Shown piece after piece: positions 17,394-24,156 of a stretch of 64,000 nt of DNA. The notes under the pieces were generated by a model. It had not been told where the DNA came from. It did no database searches and was given only the letters and a program-made list of their open reading frames with translations. The translations under genes were made by a program, and so were the position numbers. The stretch covers positions 15,039 to 79,038 of the forward strand of contig JAVKSL010000004.1 in the NCBI GenBank assembly GCA_039583695.1. The letters run 5' to 3'. Every line of letters begins with the position of its first letter. The first letter of the stretch is position 1. Source of the stretch: JAVKSL01 sp039583695. GTDB lineage: Bacteria > Actinomycetota > Acidimicrobiia > Acidimicrobiales > JAJPHD01.

Positions 17394-18623
17394 GTGTTGG
17401 CAAGCGAGGGACCCGAATTTGACGAAGACTCGGGCGACGACCGGCGCTGGCCCGCCCCCGACCCGGACGACCGGCTGTGGCGTCACCCCTCCGAGATCCC
17501 AAAGAGCTCTGCCAGCACTGCCCGGTCGCTGCGCCGGGGTCGCCTGCTGGGAGGAGCTTTCCTGGTGGCCGGTCTGGCCGGCGCCGGCGTCGCGTTGTTG
17601 TTCAACGGGCTGGTGATAGGGAATGCCGGCCGTCCCAGCCGGATAGGCTCGCCAATCTTAAAGTCGATAGGATCCGCCCCGAGCCCGGCCCCTCAGACCA
17701 GCCAACCCACCAGCGGCCCGACGGTTGGGGTTGGACCTGGAGTCATCTCCTTGATCATGAGCCGGCTGCCGGGGATCGTGGCCGTGGACGTCGCCGGGCC
17801 GGATGGCACCCAGCAGGGCACCGGCCTGATCCTGCAGCCAGACGGGGTGATCCTCACGACCAGCCAGCTTGTGGGGGGGGCAACCACGATCACAGTCACC
17901 TCCTCCGACGGCCGGGAGTGGAACGCTAACTTGGTGGGCACGGACTCGACCACGGGAACGGCGGTCATCCGGGTTCCAGCCAACGGGCTGACGGTGATTC
18001 CCGTCGACTCCTCCAAGGATCTCCGGGCTGGCGCGCTCTCGGTGGTGCTTAGCGCAAACAGCAGGCCGGGACGGCGCTTCGAGGCCTCCATCGGGCTCTT
18101 TTCCGGGGTCAACCAGGATGTGGACCTGGGTAATGGCGACTCGGTCCCGGACGCGATAGTCACCGACTCTGTTCCCCCCAATCCCATGGGAGCCATCCTG
18201 CTCGATGACCAAGGCAAAGTTGTGGGGGTCCTCCGATCGGTGATCTCCGACAAGGGCGCAACATCCGCAGTGGCCACACCTATTGCCCTCAGCAAGGAGG
18301 CCGCCGCCCGCCTCCTGGCTGGCCAGGCGGCAGTCCATTCCTGGCTCGGCCTGACCGGGTCGACCGTGGCACCGGCCCCGAGCCACCACGAAGGTGCCCT
18401 GGTAGCAGCAGTGACACCCGCCAGCCCCGCGGCGCTCGCCGGCATCCGCCCAGGAGACGTCGTCACTGCGATCAATGGGCAGACAGTGCCGTCGATGGCG
18501 GCGCTCACTGGCGACGTCAAGTCCCTGCCTCCAGGAACGTCGGTCATCCTGAGCATCGATCGAGCTGGCGCAACCCTCGATCTGTCGACCACTCTCCAGG
18601 GCCAGCCGGGAAACGCGGGCTGA
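17394..18623 (+). CDS. HtrA-like membrane protein with degenerate protease domain and PDZ domain
   Basis: The layout is that of actinobacterial HtrA/DegP: an acidic cytoplasmic N-terminus with the motif DDRLWRHPSE, one membrane helix (about 49-76), a trypsin-like domain, and a C-terminal PDZ domain (IRPGDVVTAINGQTV). All three catalytic positions appear lost. The His position reads TTSQLVGG (Gln158), the Asp position reads TTGTAVIRV, and the GNSGGPL loop reads NPMGAILLDDQG. It is therefore probably a pseudoprotease acting as a binding or scaffold protein. The start is taken as GTG 17394; the frame is open further upstream to 17202 without clear homology. It is followed by the DUF2342 gene after 19 bases. 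Confidence 0.83.
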   Translation: MLASEGPEFDEDSGDDRRWPAPDPDDRLWRHPSEIPKSSASTARSLRRGRLLGGAFLVAGLAGAGVALLFNGLVIGNAGRPSRIGSPILKSIGSAPSPAPQTSQPTSGPTVGVGPGVISLIMSRLPGIVAVDVAGPDGTQQGTGLILQPDGVILTTSQLVGGATTITVTSSDGREWNANLVGTDSTTGTAVIRVPANGLTVIPVDSSKDLRAGALSVVLSANSRPGRRFEASIGLFSGVNQDVDLGNGDSVPDAIVTDSVPPNPMGAILLDDQGKVVGVLRSVISDKGATSAVATPIALSKEAAARLLAGQAAVHSWLGLTGSTVAPAPSHHEGALVAAVTPASPAALAGIRPGDVVTAINGQTVPSMAALTGDVKSLPPGTSVILSIDRAGATLDLSTTLQGQPGNAG

Positions 18624-18642
18624 TGCCCCTACTATCTACGCG

Positions 18643-19863
18643 GTGAGCGGTCCCTCGCCATTCGGAGGTTTCGGAGGCAATAACCCGCTGGAGTACCTCC
18701 TCGGCGACCTGCTCAAGCTGATGTCGACCAACGCTCCGGTTCAGTGGGACCTGGCTCGCCAGCTGGCCCACACCGTGGCCAGCGACGGTCAGCCCGAGCC
18801 AAACGTCGATCCCATCGAGCGGATCCGACTGGAGGAGCTGGCGAGGGTGGCCGAGCTCCACGTCAGCGACGCCACCGGGCTCAACACCTCGACCACTGGC
18901 GGGCTGGTCTCGATCTCCGCCCTGAGCCGATCGGAGTGGGCTTGGCACACCCTGGACGCTTGGCGGCCACTCTTCGAGACCCTGGCCAAAGCGATCCACC
19001 CTGCCAGCCCAGATGCTCCTCCCCCCACTGTCGAGGATCACCCGGGATTTGCCCAGCTGATGGGGTCGCTGGGTCAGGTCATGGGACCCACCCTGCTGGG
19101 TCTCCAGGTCGGTTCGGCGCTCGGTCACCTGGCTCGGCGGGCGATGGGGCCCTACGTGCTGCCGATTCCAAGGCCGCGCTCGGACGAGCTGGGCTTGGTG
19201 GCCTCGAATATCTCCAGCTTCGCCAATGACTGGAGCCTGCCGGTCGACGACGTGCGGCTGTGGGTGTGCCTCAGCGAGCTGACCCACCATTCAGTGCTGG
19301 GCCGCCCCCACGTGCGCAGACGGCTCGAGGAGCTGTTGAGCGCGTACGTCGGTGGCTTCCGACCCGACACCGCTGCCCTGGAGGAGCTGCTTCGTGGCCT
19401 CGACCCCACAGACCCTGCCGCTATCCAGGCGGCGATGGGCGACCCCGCTGCCCTGCTCGGCGAGCGCGCAACGCCCGAGCAGACGCTGGTTGCCGGCCAG
19501 ATCGAGGCCCTGGTCGTGGTGCTGGAAGGCTACGCGGACCACGTGACAGACCTGGTGGGGTCCCGGCTCATTGCCTCATACGGGTCCCTGGCCGAGGCCA
19601 TGCGGCGCCAGCGAGTGGACCGGGACCCGGGCGAGGCGATGATCGAGCAGCTGGTCGGGATGGACATGGGCCAAGACCGCTTCGACCAGGGCACGGTCTT
19701 CGTGCGCGGGGTGATCGATCGCGCCGGACCAGACGCCCTGGCGCGACTTTGGGAGTCCTCCACGACCCTGCCCACTCCAGCCGAGGTCGGTGCTCCCGGC
19801 TTGTGGCTCGCCCGGATCGACCTCCCGACCAGGCCCGGTCCGGAGGATCAGTCGGCTTCGTAG
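18643..19863 (+). CDS. DUF2342 / putative zinc-dependent metalloprotease-like protein
   Basis: This 406-residue protein matches the actinobacterial DUF2342 family (called putative hydrolase or zinc-dependent metalloprotease). Visible features are the Gly/Phe-rich N-terminus, the GLQVGSALGHLARRAMGPYVLPIPR segment before residue 180, and the region around SELTHH at 211-216. The later DRFDQGTVFVRGVID block is also typical. In a classical HExxH site the first residue would be His; here it is Ser211, so an active zinc site is doubtful. Start GTG at 18643. Its 3' end overlaps the convergent small gene by 16 bases. Confidence 0.82.
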   Translation: MSGPSPFGGFGGNNPLEYLLGDLLKLMSTNAPVQWDLARQLAHTVASDGQPEPNVDPIERIRLEELARVAELHVSDATGLNTSTTGGLVSISALSRSEWAWHTLDAWRPLFETLAKAIHPASPDAPPPTVEDHPGFAQLMGSLGQVMGPTLLGLQVGSALGHLARRAMGPYVLPIPRPRSDELGLVASNISSFANDWSLPVDDVRLWVCLSELTHHSVLGRPHVRRRLEELLSAYVGGFRPDTAALEELLRGLDPTDPAAIQAAMGDPAALLGERATPEQTLVAGQIEALVVVLEGYADHVTDLVGSRLIASYGSLAEAMRRQRVDRDPGEAMIEQLVGMDMGQDRFDQGTVFVRGVIDRAGPDALARLWESSTTLPTPAEVGAPGLWLARIDLPTRPGPEDQSAS

Positions 19864-20132
19864 GTGTCGGGGAGGCCCAGGTCCCAGTCGAGGATCAGGT
19901 TCTCGCGCTCGGCGTCTCGAACCACCCGCTCCCGATTGCGACGAAATTGGGGATCGTGCGGTGGCAGGAGCGCCAATCGGGCGAGCGCGCGCTGGCGGAA
20001 CTCCTCCAGCAGGTTGCGATCCCCAAAGATCGCCTCCACCTCCCAGTGCGGCGCAACCGGGCCCAGGTAGAGGATCCTGACGTGGCCGCGCGCCGGCTGT
20101 GCCTGCTCGAGGCTCTCTGGTGATGTCGACAT
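19848..20132 (-). CDS. small conserved-looking protein of unknown function
   Basis: A 94-residue soluble protein with an ATG start. It contains VRILYLGPVAPHWEVEAIFG, a strand-rich start, followed by a long charged helix (EEFRQRALARL and RRNRERVVRDAERENLI). Codon usage is like its neighbours and it fills a gap exactly, ending 16 bases inside the convergent DUF2342 gene. I do not recognise a family. Confidence 0.62.
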   Translation of the reverse strand: MSTSPESLEQAQPARGHVRILYLGPVAPHWEVEAIFGDRNLLEEFRQRALARLALLPPHDPQFRRNRERVVRDAERENLILDWDLGLPDTYEAD

Positions 20133-20198
20133 AGAGCATCACCCTACGTGCTGCCGTGATCGTATAAGCTGTGCGAGCCAGCTACATCCGCCAGTTTG

Positions 20199-20277
20199 AT
20201 CCACCGACACTGGTAGCCCGGAGGTCATCTTTGGGATTGGCTGGCCCGCACAGGGCGAGCGGCTTGTGTCGGTGGAT
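20199..20277 (+). promoter_or_regulatory. 12-base perfect inverted repeat in the leader of the first whiB gene
   Basis: Arms ATCCACCGACAC (20199-20210) and GTGTCGGTGGAT (20266-20277) are exact complements 55 bases apart. The second arm ends four bases before the GGAGG ribosome binding site. It could form a stem in the mRNA leader or be a paired protein-binding site. Confidence 0.6.
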
Positions 20278-20290
20278 TAGTGGAGGTGTC

Positions 20291-20527
20291 ATGGATACAA
20301 CATGGATGGCCGAGGGCAAGTGTCGGGATCTTCCCCCGTCGATGTTCTTCCCCAGCGACGGGGTCGGTGTCGATGTGGCCAGGCGGGTCTGTGCAGATTG
20401 CCCGGTCAAGGAGCCCTGCCTCGAGTACGCGCTCTACAACCGCATCGACCACGGGGTATGGGGCGGCTGCTCCGAACGGGAGCGGCGCCGCATAGCTCGT
20501 CGAAGGCGCCTCGCCGCCACCACCTGA
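20291..20527 (+). CDS. WhiB-family iron-sulfur transcription regulator (first copy)
   Basis: Wbl proteins bind a [4Fe-4S] cluster and work with sigma factors; they are restricted to Actinobacteria. The 78-residue protein has the four cluster cysteines Cys11, Cys34, Cys37 and Cys43 (C-X2-C-X5-C spacing), then GVWGG at 55-59 and a basic C-terminal tail (RERRRIARRRR). The ATG at 20291 follows GGAGG at 20282-20286, which decides the start although the frame is open upstream. The next plus-strand gene, formiminotransferase, begins 40 bases later. Confidence 0.95.
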   Translation: MDTTWMAEGKCRDLPPSMFFPSDGVGVDVARRVCADCPVKEPCLEYALYNRIDHGVWGGCSERERRRIARRRRLAATT

Positions 20528-20567
20528 GCACCCGAACCAGCTCGGCAACCCAACTTGGCCCACGTGG

Positions 20568-21404
20568 ATGCCCATGTGCCCAAGCTTGCTGGAATGCGTG
20601 GTCAACATCTCCGAGGGACGCAACCGCACGACCATCGATGCCTTGGCCGACGCCGCGGGTGAGGCTCTGCTCGACCTGCACGCCGATGCCGACCACCACA
20701 GGTCGGTCTTCACGCTCGCCGGCCCTAGCTTGGACCGGTCACTGCGGTCGCTGGCGCGCCGGGCAGTCGAGCTGGTGGACCTCCGCTCTCATCATGGCGC
20801 CCACCCGCGACTCGGCGCGCTCGACGTCGTGCCGTTTGCCCCCCTTGCTGGGAACGCCGTGGACCAGGCAAGCATTGACCAGGCCATCGCAGCCCGGAAC
20901 AGCTTCGCTGCCTGGGCGTCAGCCGAGCTGTGCCTGCCGTGCTTCCTCTACGGTCCCGGGCGCGGCCTCCCCGAGATTCGCCGGTACGCCTTTGGCCCCA
21001 TCTCCCCAGACCTCGGGCCTCCCCTGCCCCACCCCAGCGCGGGAGCGGTGTGCGTAGGCGCCCGTCCGGTGCTCGTCGCTTACAACCTTTGGCTGGCCAG
21101 CGACGATCTGCACCAGGCACGCCAGGTGGCCAGAGCGCTTCGCGGTCCACACCTGCGGACTCTCGCCCTGGCGCTGGGCGGCGGTCGGGTGCAGGTGTCG
21201 TGCAACCTCGCCGATCCCACCCGGCTGGGCCCAGCTCAAGTGTACGATGCCGTGGCAGCCCTGGCTCGGGTGGCACGCGCCGAGCTGGTCGGCCTCGTTC
21301 CCGCGTCGGTGCTAAGGGCCGTCCCCCCCCGGCGCTGGGATCAGCTGGACCTCGACGAGGACCGCACGATCGAGGCGCGTCTGGCCATGCGACTAGCTGG
21401 CTGA
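20568..21404 (+). CDS. glutamate formiminotransferase
   Basis: The enzyme transfers the formimino group of N-formiminoglutamate to tetrahydrofolate in histidine breakdown. The 278-residue protein contains both formiminotransferase sub-domains. Visible motifs are ECVVNISEGR at the start, DADHHRSVFTLAG near residue 40 with the catalytic His, GAHPRLGALDVVPF, and GARPVLVAYNLWL at the start of the second half. There is no cyclodeaminase domain, so it is the short, monofunctional type. ATGs at 20568 and 20574 are both possible. No other hut genes are nearby. It ends 12 bases inside the convergent second whiB gene. Confidence 0.9.
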   Translation: MPMCPSLLECVVNISEGRNRTTIDALADAAGEALLDLHADADHHRSVFTLAGPSLDRSLRSLARRAVELVDLRSHHGAHPRLGALDVVPFAPLAGNAVDQASIDQAIAARNSFAAWASAELCLPCFLYGPGRGLPEIRRYAFGPISPDLGPPLPHPSAGAVCVGARPVLVAYNLWLASDDLHQARQVARALRGPHLRTLALALGGGRVQVSCNLADPTRLGPAQVYDAVAALARVARAELVGLVPASVLRAVPPRRWDQLDLDEDRTIEARLAMRLAG

Positions 21405-21677
21405 GGCGTGCTGCCGGGCTGCCTCTACCGCTCTCGACCTACGCAGCCACCGGCGCTCCCGCTCCGAGAGGCCACCCCAGATCCCGAACTTCTCGCCATA
21501 GCTGATCGCATACTCCAGGCACTCCTCCCGCACAACGCAGCCCCGACAGACCTCCTTCGCCTCCCGGGTGGAGCCCCCGCGCTGGGGAAAGAATAGGTCG
21601 GGGTCAACCCCCATGCAGTTGGCTCGCTGGTGCCAGGCGAACTCTTGAGCTAGCAGATCGGAAAAATTTGACTCCAT
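21393..21677 (-). CDS. WhiB-family iron-sulfur transcription regulator (second copy)
   Basis: A 94-residue Wbl protein with Cys21, Cys44, Cys47 and Cys53, and GIWGG at 65-69, followed by a basic tail. The N-terminus (MESNFSDLLAQEFAWHQRANC) is longer than in the first copy. The ATG at 21677 has a GGGGAGA ribosome binding site. The frame stays open upstream to 22685, but that part lies antisense to the DMT transporter gene. It is divergent from that transporter. Confidence 0.94.
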   Translation of the reverse strand: MESNFSDLLAQEFAWHQRANCMGVDPDLFFPQRGGSTREAKEVCRGCVVREECLEYAISYGEKFGIWGGLSERERRWLRRSRAVEAARQHASAS

Positions 21678-21714
21678 CTCAGTACATCTCCCCTCGCCGG
21701 GATTGTTCCCAGCA

Positions 21715-21726
21715 CTGTAATTACAG
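21715..21726. promoter_or_regulatory. perfect 12-base palindrome between whiB and the DMT transporter gene
   Basis: CTGTAATTACAG lies in the 174-base divergent gap, about 38 bases upstream of the second whiB start, and is flanked by two direct CAGCACTG-like copies. It is AT-rich against a very GC-rich background, as expected of an operator or promoter region; no binding protein is known. Confidence 0.45.
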
Positions 21727-21851
21727 CACTGTTGGCCGAGCGTGTCCAGTCGCCGGGCGAGCTGGTGGCGAGTGGGCACGAGAGCGCGGGACAAAAGGGC
21801 AGCATTCCTACAAGATCCAGGTAAGGTCATCTTGAGCGAGAAGGGGCAATC

Positions 21852-22766
21852 GTGTTGGTCGTAGTCCTTGCCTTGGGCGCCGCCGTCTTCAACGCGCTGT
21901 CGTCGGTGCTGCAGCGCTACGCGGCCCGAGATGCCCCTGACGAGGACTCGCTGCGGCTGAAGCTGGTGGGCTACCTGCTCCACCGGCCGGCCTGGCTGGG
22001 CGGGCTGGTCGCCATGATCCTCGCCTTCTTGTGCCAGGCCACGGCCCTCACCCGGGGAACCCTGTCGATCGTGCAGCCCATCTTGGTCATGGAGCTGCTT
22101 TTCGTGCTCGCGATCTTGTTCCTGTGGTTCCACGTCCAGGTGGGCACTCTGGAGTGGGCAGGGGCGGTCGCCACGGTGGTGGGCCTCGGTGGGTTCCTGG
22201 CCGTGGCCAGACCCTCGGGCGCCCGGGCCACGCCGTCGCTTTTTGCGCTCGGCGCCACCATTGCCGGCATCGCAGTGGTGATCGCCATCGCGATCACCCT
22301 GTCTCGCCGGGCTGGGCCCCCGGGTCGGGCTGCCCTGTTCGGCGTGGCGGCCGGGGCGACGTTCGGGCTGACTGCGGGGATCATCAAGGTCTTCACCGAC
22401 TCCATTGCGAAGGACGGTCTCGGCCCCGCTCTGGCCGGCTGGCCCCCCTACTTGTTGGTCCTGACCGGGCTGGGCGCGTTGTTCCTGGCCCAGAATGCGT
22501 TTCAGGCTGGCCCCCTGACTGCCTCCCAGCCTGCGCTCACTATCACCGACCCCGTGGTGAGCGTGGCCATAGGGGTCGGCTTGTTCGGGGACCACCTGGC
22601 ACACAGCGGTGTGGACATCACCCTGGAGACGGTGTCTTTCGTCCTGATGGCCCTCGGGATCGTCCTGGTCAGCTTCTCGCCACACATCTCCGGGGACGCG
22701 ACCGTAGGGCAGGACCGTCGAGCTGAGGCTTCGCCTTCGGCCAGGAGCGGCATCGAGGAAGCCTGA
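21852..22766 (+). CDS. DMT-superfamily transporter (EamA/NIPA-like)
   Basis: A 304-residue membrane protein with about ten helices in two halves, as in the drug/metabolite transporter superfamily. The first half contains NALSSVLQRYAARDAP and the second FLAQNAFQAGPLTASQPALTITDPVVSV, characteristic of the DMT/EamA and NIPA-like families. The start is a GTG at 21852 after GAGAAGGGG. The C-terminus is a short polar tail. Substrate unknown; NIPA relatives move magnesium, EamA members move amino acids or other metabolites. Confidence 0.83.
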   Translation: MLVVVLALGAAVFNALSSVLQRYAARDAPDEDSLRLKLVGYLLHRPAWLGGLVAMILAFLCQATALTRGTLSIVQPILVMELLFVLAILFLWFHVQVGTLEWAGAVATVVGLGGFLAVARPSGARATPSLFALGATIAGIAVVIAIAITLSRRAGPPGRAALFGVAAGATFGLTAGIIKVFTDSIAKDGLGPALAGWPPYLLVLTGLGALFLAQNAFQAGPLTASQPALTITDPVVSVAIGVGLFGDHLAHSGVDITLETVSFVLMALGIVLVSFSPHISGDATVGQDRRAEASPSARSGIEEA

Positions 22767-22787
22767 GGTCTAGCATCCACGGCGATT

Positions 22788-22820
22788 AGTACCTTGATAT
22801 GTGGCAGGTACTGGTATATT
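22788..22820 (+). promoter_or_regulatory. promoter and candidate operator of the molybdate regulator operon
   Basis: A perfect inverted repeat AGTACCT (22788-22794) / AGGTACT (22806-22812) overlaps a -35-like TTGATA (22794-22799) and lies just before a -10-like TATATT (22815-22820). The regulator's ATG at 22829 is nine bases after the -10 box and has no ribosome binding site, which fits a leaderless mRNA. Autoregulation by the HTH-TOBE protein is inference. Confidence 0.5.
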
Positions 22821-22828
22821 TTGCCCAG

Positions 22829-23245
22829 ATGACCTCATTTCGCATCGGCCAGGCTGCCAAGCTGCTGGGCGTGAGCTCGGACACCGTGCGGCGGTGGGGT
22901 GACGATGGCCGTTTCGAGATCGGCAGGGACCCAAGCGGGCATCGGGTGATCGACGGGGCGGCCCTGGCGGCGTTCGCCGCCTCCCAGGCGGGTGACGGCG
23001 AGATCCCCACGGTTTCCAACGAGTCGGCGCGCAACCGGTTCACCGGGATCGTCACCAAGGTGACCAGGGATGTCGTCATGGCCCAGGTGGAGCTACAGGC
23101 AGGGCCCCACCGTTTGGTGTCACTCATGAGCCGCGAGGCCGCCGACGAGCTGGGCCTGGTCCCAGGTGTCCTCGCCGTGGCGGCAATCAAGGCAACCAAC
23201 GTGATCGTCGAGCTGCCCACGCCCTCAAGGGGGGACCAACCATGA
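22829..23245 (+). CDS. helix-turn-helix regulator with molybdate-binding TOBE domain
   Basis: The protein (138 residues) joins a MerR/excisionase-like helix-turn-helix (SFRIGQAAKLLGVSSDTVRRW, then GHRVIDGAALAAF) to a C-terminal Mop/TOBE domain. The TOBE part contains SARNRFTGIVTKVTRD and LVPGVLAVAAIKATNVIVE, the fold that binds molybdate or tungstate. This is a common stand-in for ModE in actinobacteria. The ATG at 22829 is preferred over an upstream in-frame start at 22799 because of the promoter layout. Its stop overlaps the binding-protein start (ATGA), so it heads the importer operon. Confidence 0.88.
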   Translation: MTSFRIGQAAKLLGVSSDTVRRWGDDGRFEIGRDPSGHRVIDGAALAAFAASQAGDGEIPTVSNESARNRFTGIVTKVTRDVVMAQVELQAGPHRLVSLMSREAADELGLVPGVLAVAAIKATNVIVELPTPSRGDQP

Positions 23246-24156
23246 GAGTCCGTCCGATCCTCGCCGCTGGCGCGCTGTCCAGCCTGGCCCTGGTGGCCGC
23301 GGCGTGCGGCACCACCACGACAACGCCGGCTGGCGGCACCACCACCTCCTCGCCCAATGGCACGACCCCCAAGGGCTCCGGGCCAGTCAACGTCGCCTAC
23401 GCAGCGTCCCTCGAGGACACCATGAACAACGCGATCGGCCCTGCGTTCAACCAGGCCACCGGGTACACCTTCGTCGGCTTCCCAGGCGGATCCACTGCCC
23501 TGGAGCACGATATCAGCGGCAAGGTGAAGCAGGAGGACGTGTTCATCAGCGCCTCGCGCAAGGCGGACATCGGCCTCGAGGGTGCGTCCAACGGCAACTG
23601 GGTCTCGTGGTATGCCACCTTCGCCACCACTAAGCTGGTGCTGGGCTACAACCCCAGGAGCCGCTTCGCCAGCCAGCTCAAGACCAAGCCGTGGTACCAG
23701 GTGGTCGGGCAGTCCGGATTCAGGCTCGGGTTCACCAATCCGGCAACCGACCCCAAGGGCGTGCTCGCGGTCGCTGCCCTCGACACCGCGGCCACCAGGT
23801 ACAACGAGCCAGCACTGAAGACCATCGCCAAAGATGTCAACGACCAGTACCCCGAGTCCGCCCTGGTTGGCCGGCTGCAGTCTGGCGAGCTCGATGCAGG
23901 ATTTTTCTACACAGTCGAGGCCACTGCCGCCAACCTCACGACAGTGTCTCTGGACCCGGTCGCCGAGACCGGTCCCTACACGATCACAGTGCTGAAGCGT
24001 GCGCCAAACGCGGCCGGGGCGAACGCGTTCGTCGAGTTCCTGCTCAGCACCCAGGGTCAGTCGCTGTTGACCCAGCTAAAGCTGACCGTCACCAACCCGC
24101 CACAGGTGGTCGGCAGCCCCCCCACGGCGCTTAGCTCGGTGCTGCCCTCCTCTTGA
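23242..24156 (+). CDS. molybdate/tungstate-binding lipoprotein of an ABC importer
   Basis: This is the extracellular binding protein of the importer. It has a lipoprotein signal ending LVAAAC (Cys22), a Thr/Pro/Gly-rich linker, then the ModA/WtpA-type fold. Visible motifs are VNVAYAASLEDTMNNAIGPAF, EHDISGKVKQEDVFISAS, LGFTNPATDPKGVLAVAAL and AGFFYTVEATAANL. The spacing of the SxxD-type strands resembles WtpA/TupA rather than E. coli ModA, so tungstate is also possible. Starts with ATG overlapping the regulator stop, and its stop overlaps the TTG start of the fused permease-ATPase. Confidence 0.88.
   Translation: MRVRPILAAGALSSLALVAAACGTTTTTPAGGTTTSSPNGTTPKGSGPVNVAYAASLEDTMNNAIGPAFNQATGYTFVGFPGGSTALEHDISGKVKQEDVFISASRKADIGLEGASNGNWVSWYATFATTKLVLGYNPRSRFASQLKTKPWYQVVGQSGFRLGFTNPATDPKGVLAVAALDTAATRYNEPALKTIAKDVNDQYPESALVGRLQSGELDAGFFYTVEATAANLTTVSLDPVAETGPYTITVLKRAPNAAGANAFVEFLLSTQGQSLLTQLKLTVTNPPQVVGSPPTALSSVLPSS

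Noticed and set aside
21678..22685. Extended frame that would make the second WhiB a 430-residue protein
   Set aside because: The extension is antisense to the DMT transporter and the ATG at 21677 with a ribosome binding site gives a normal WhiB.
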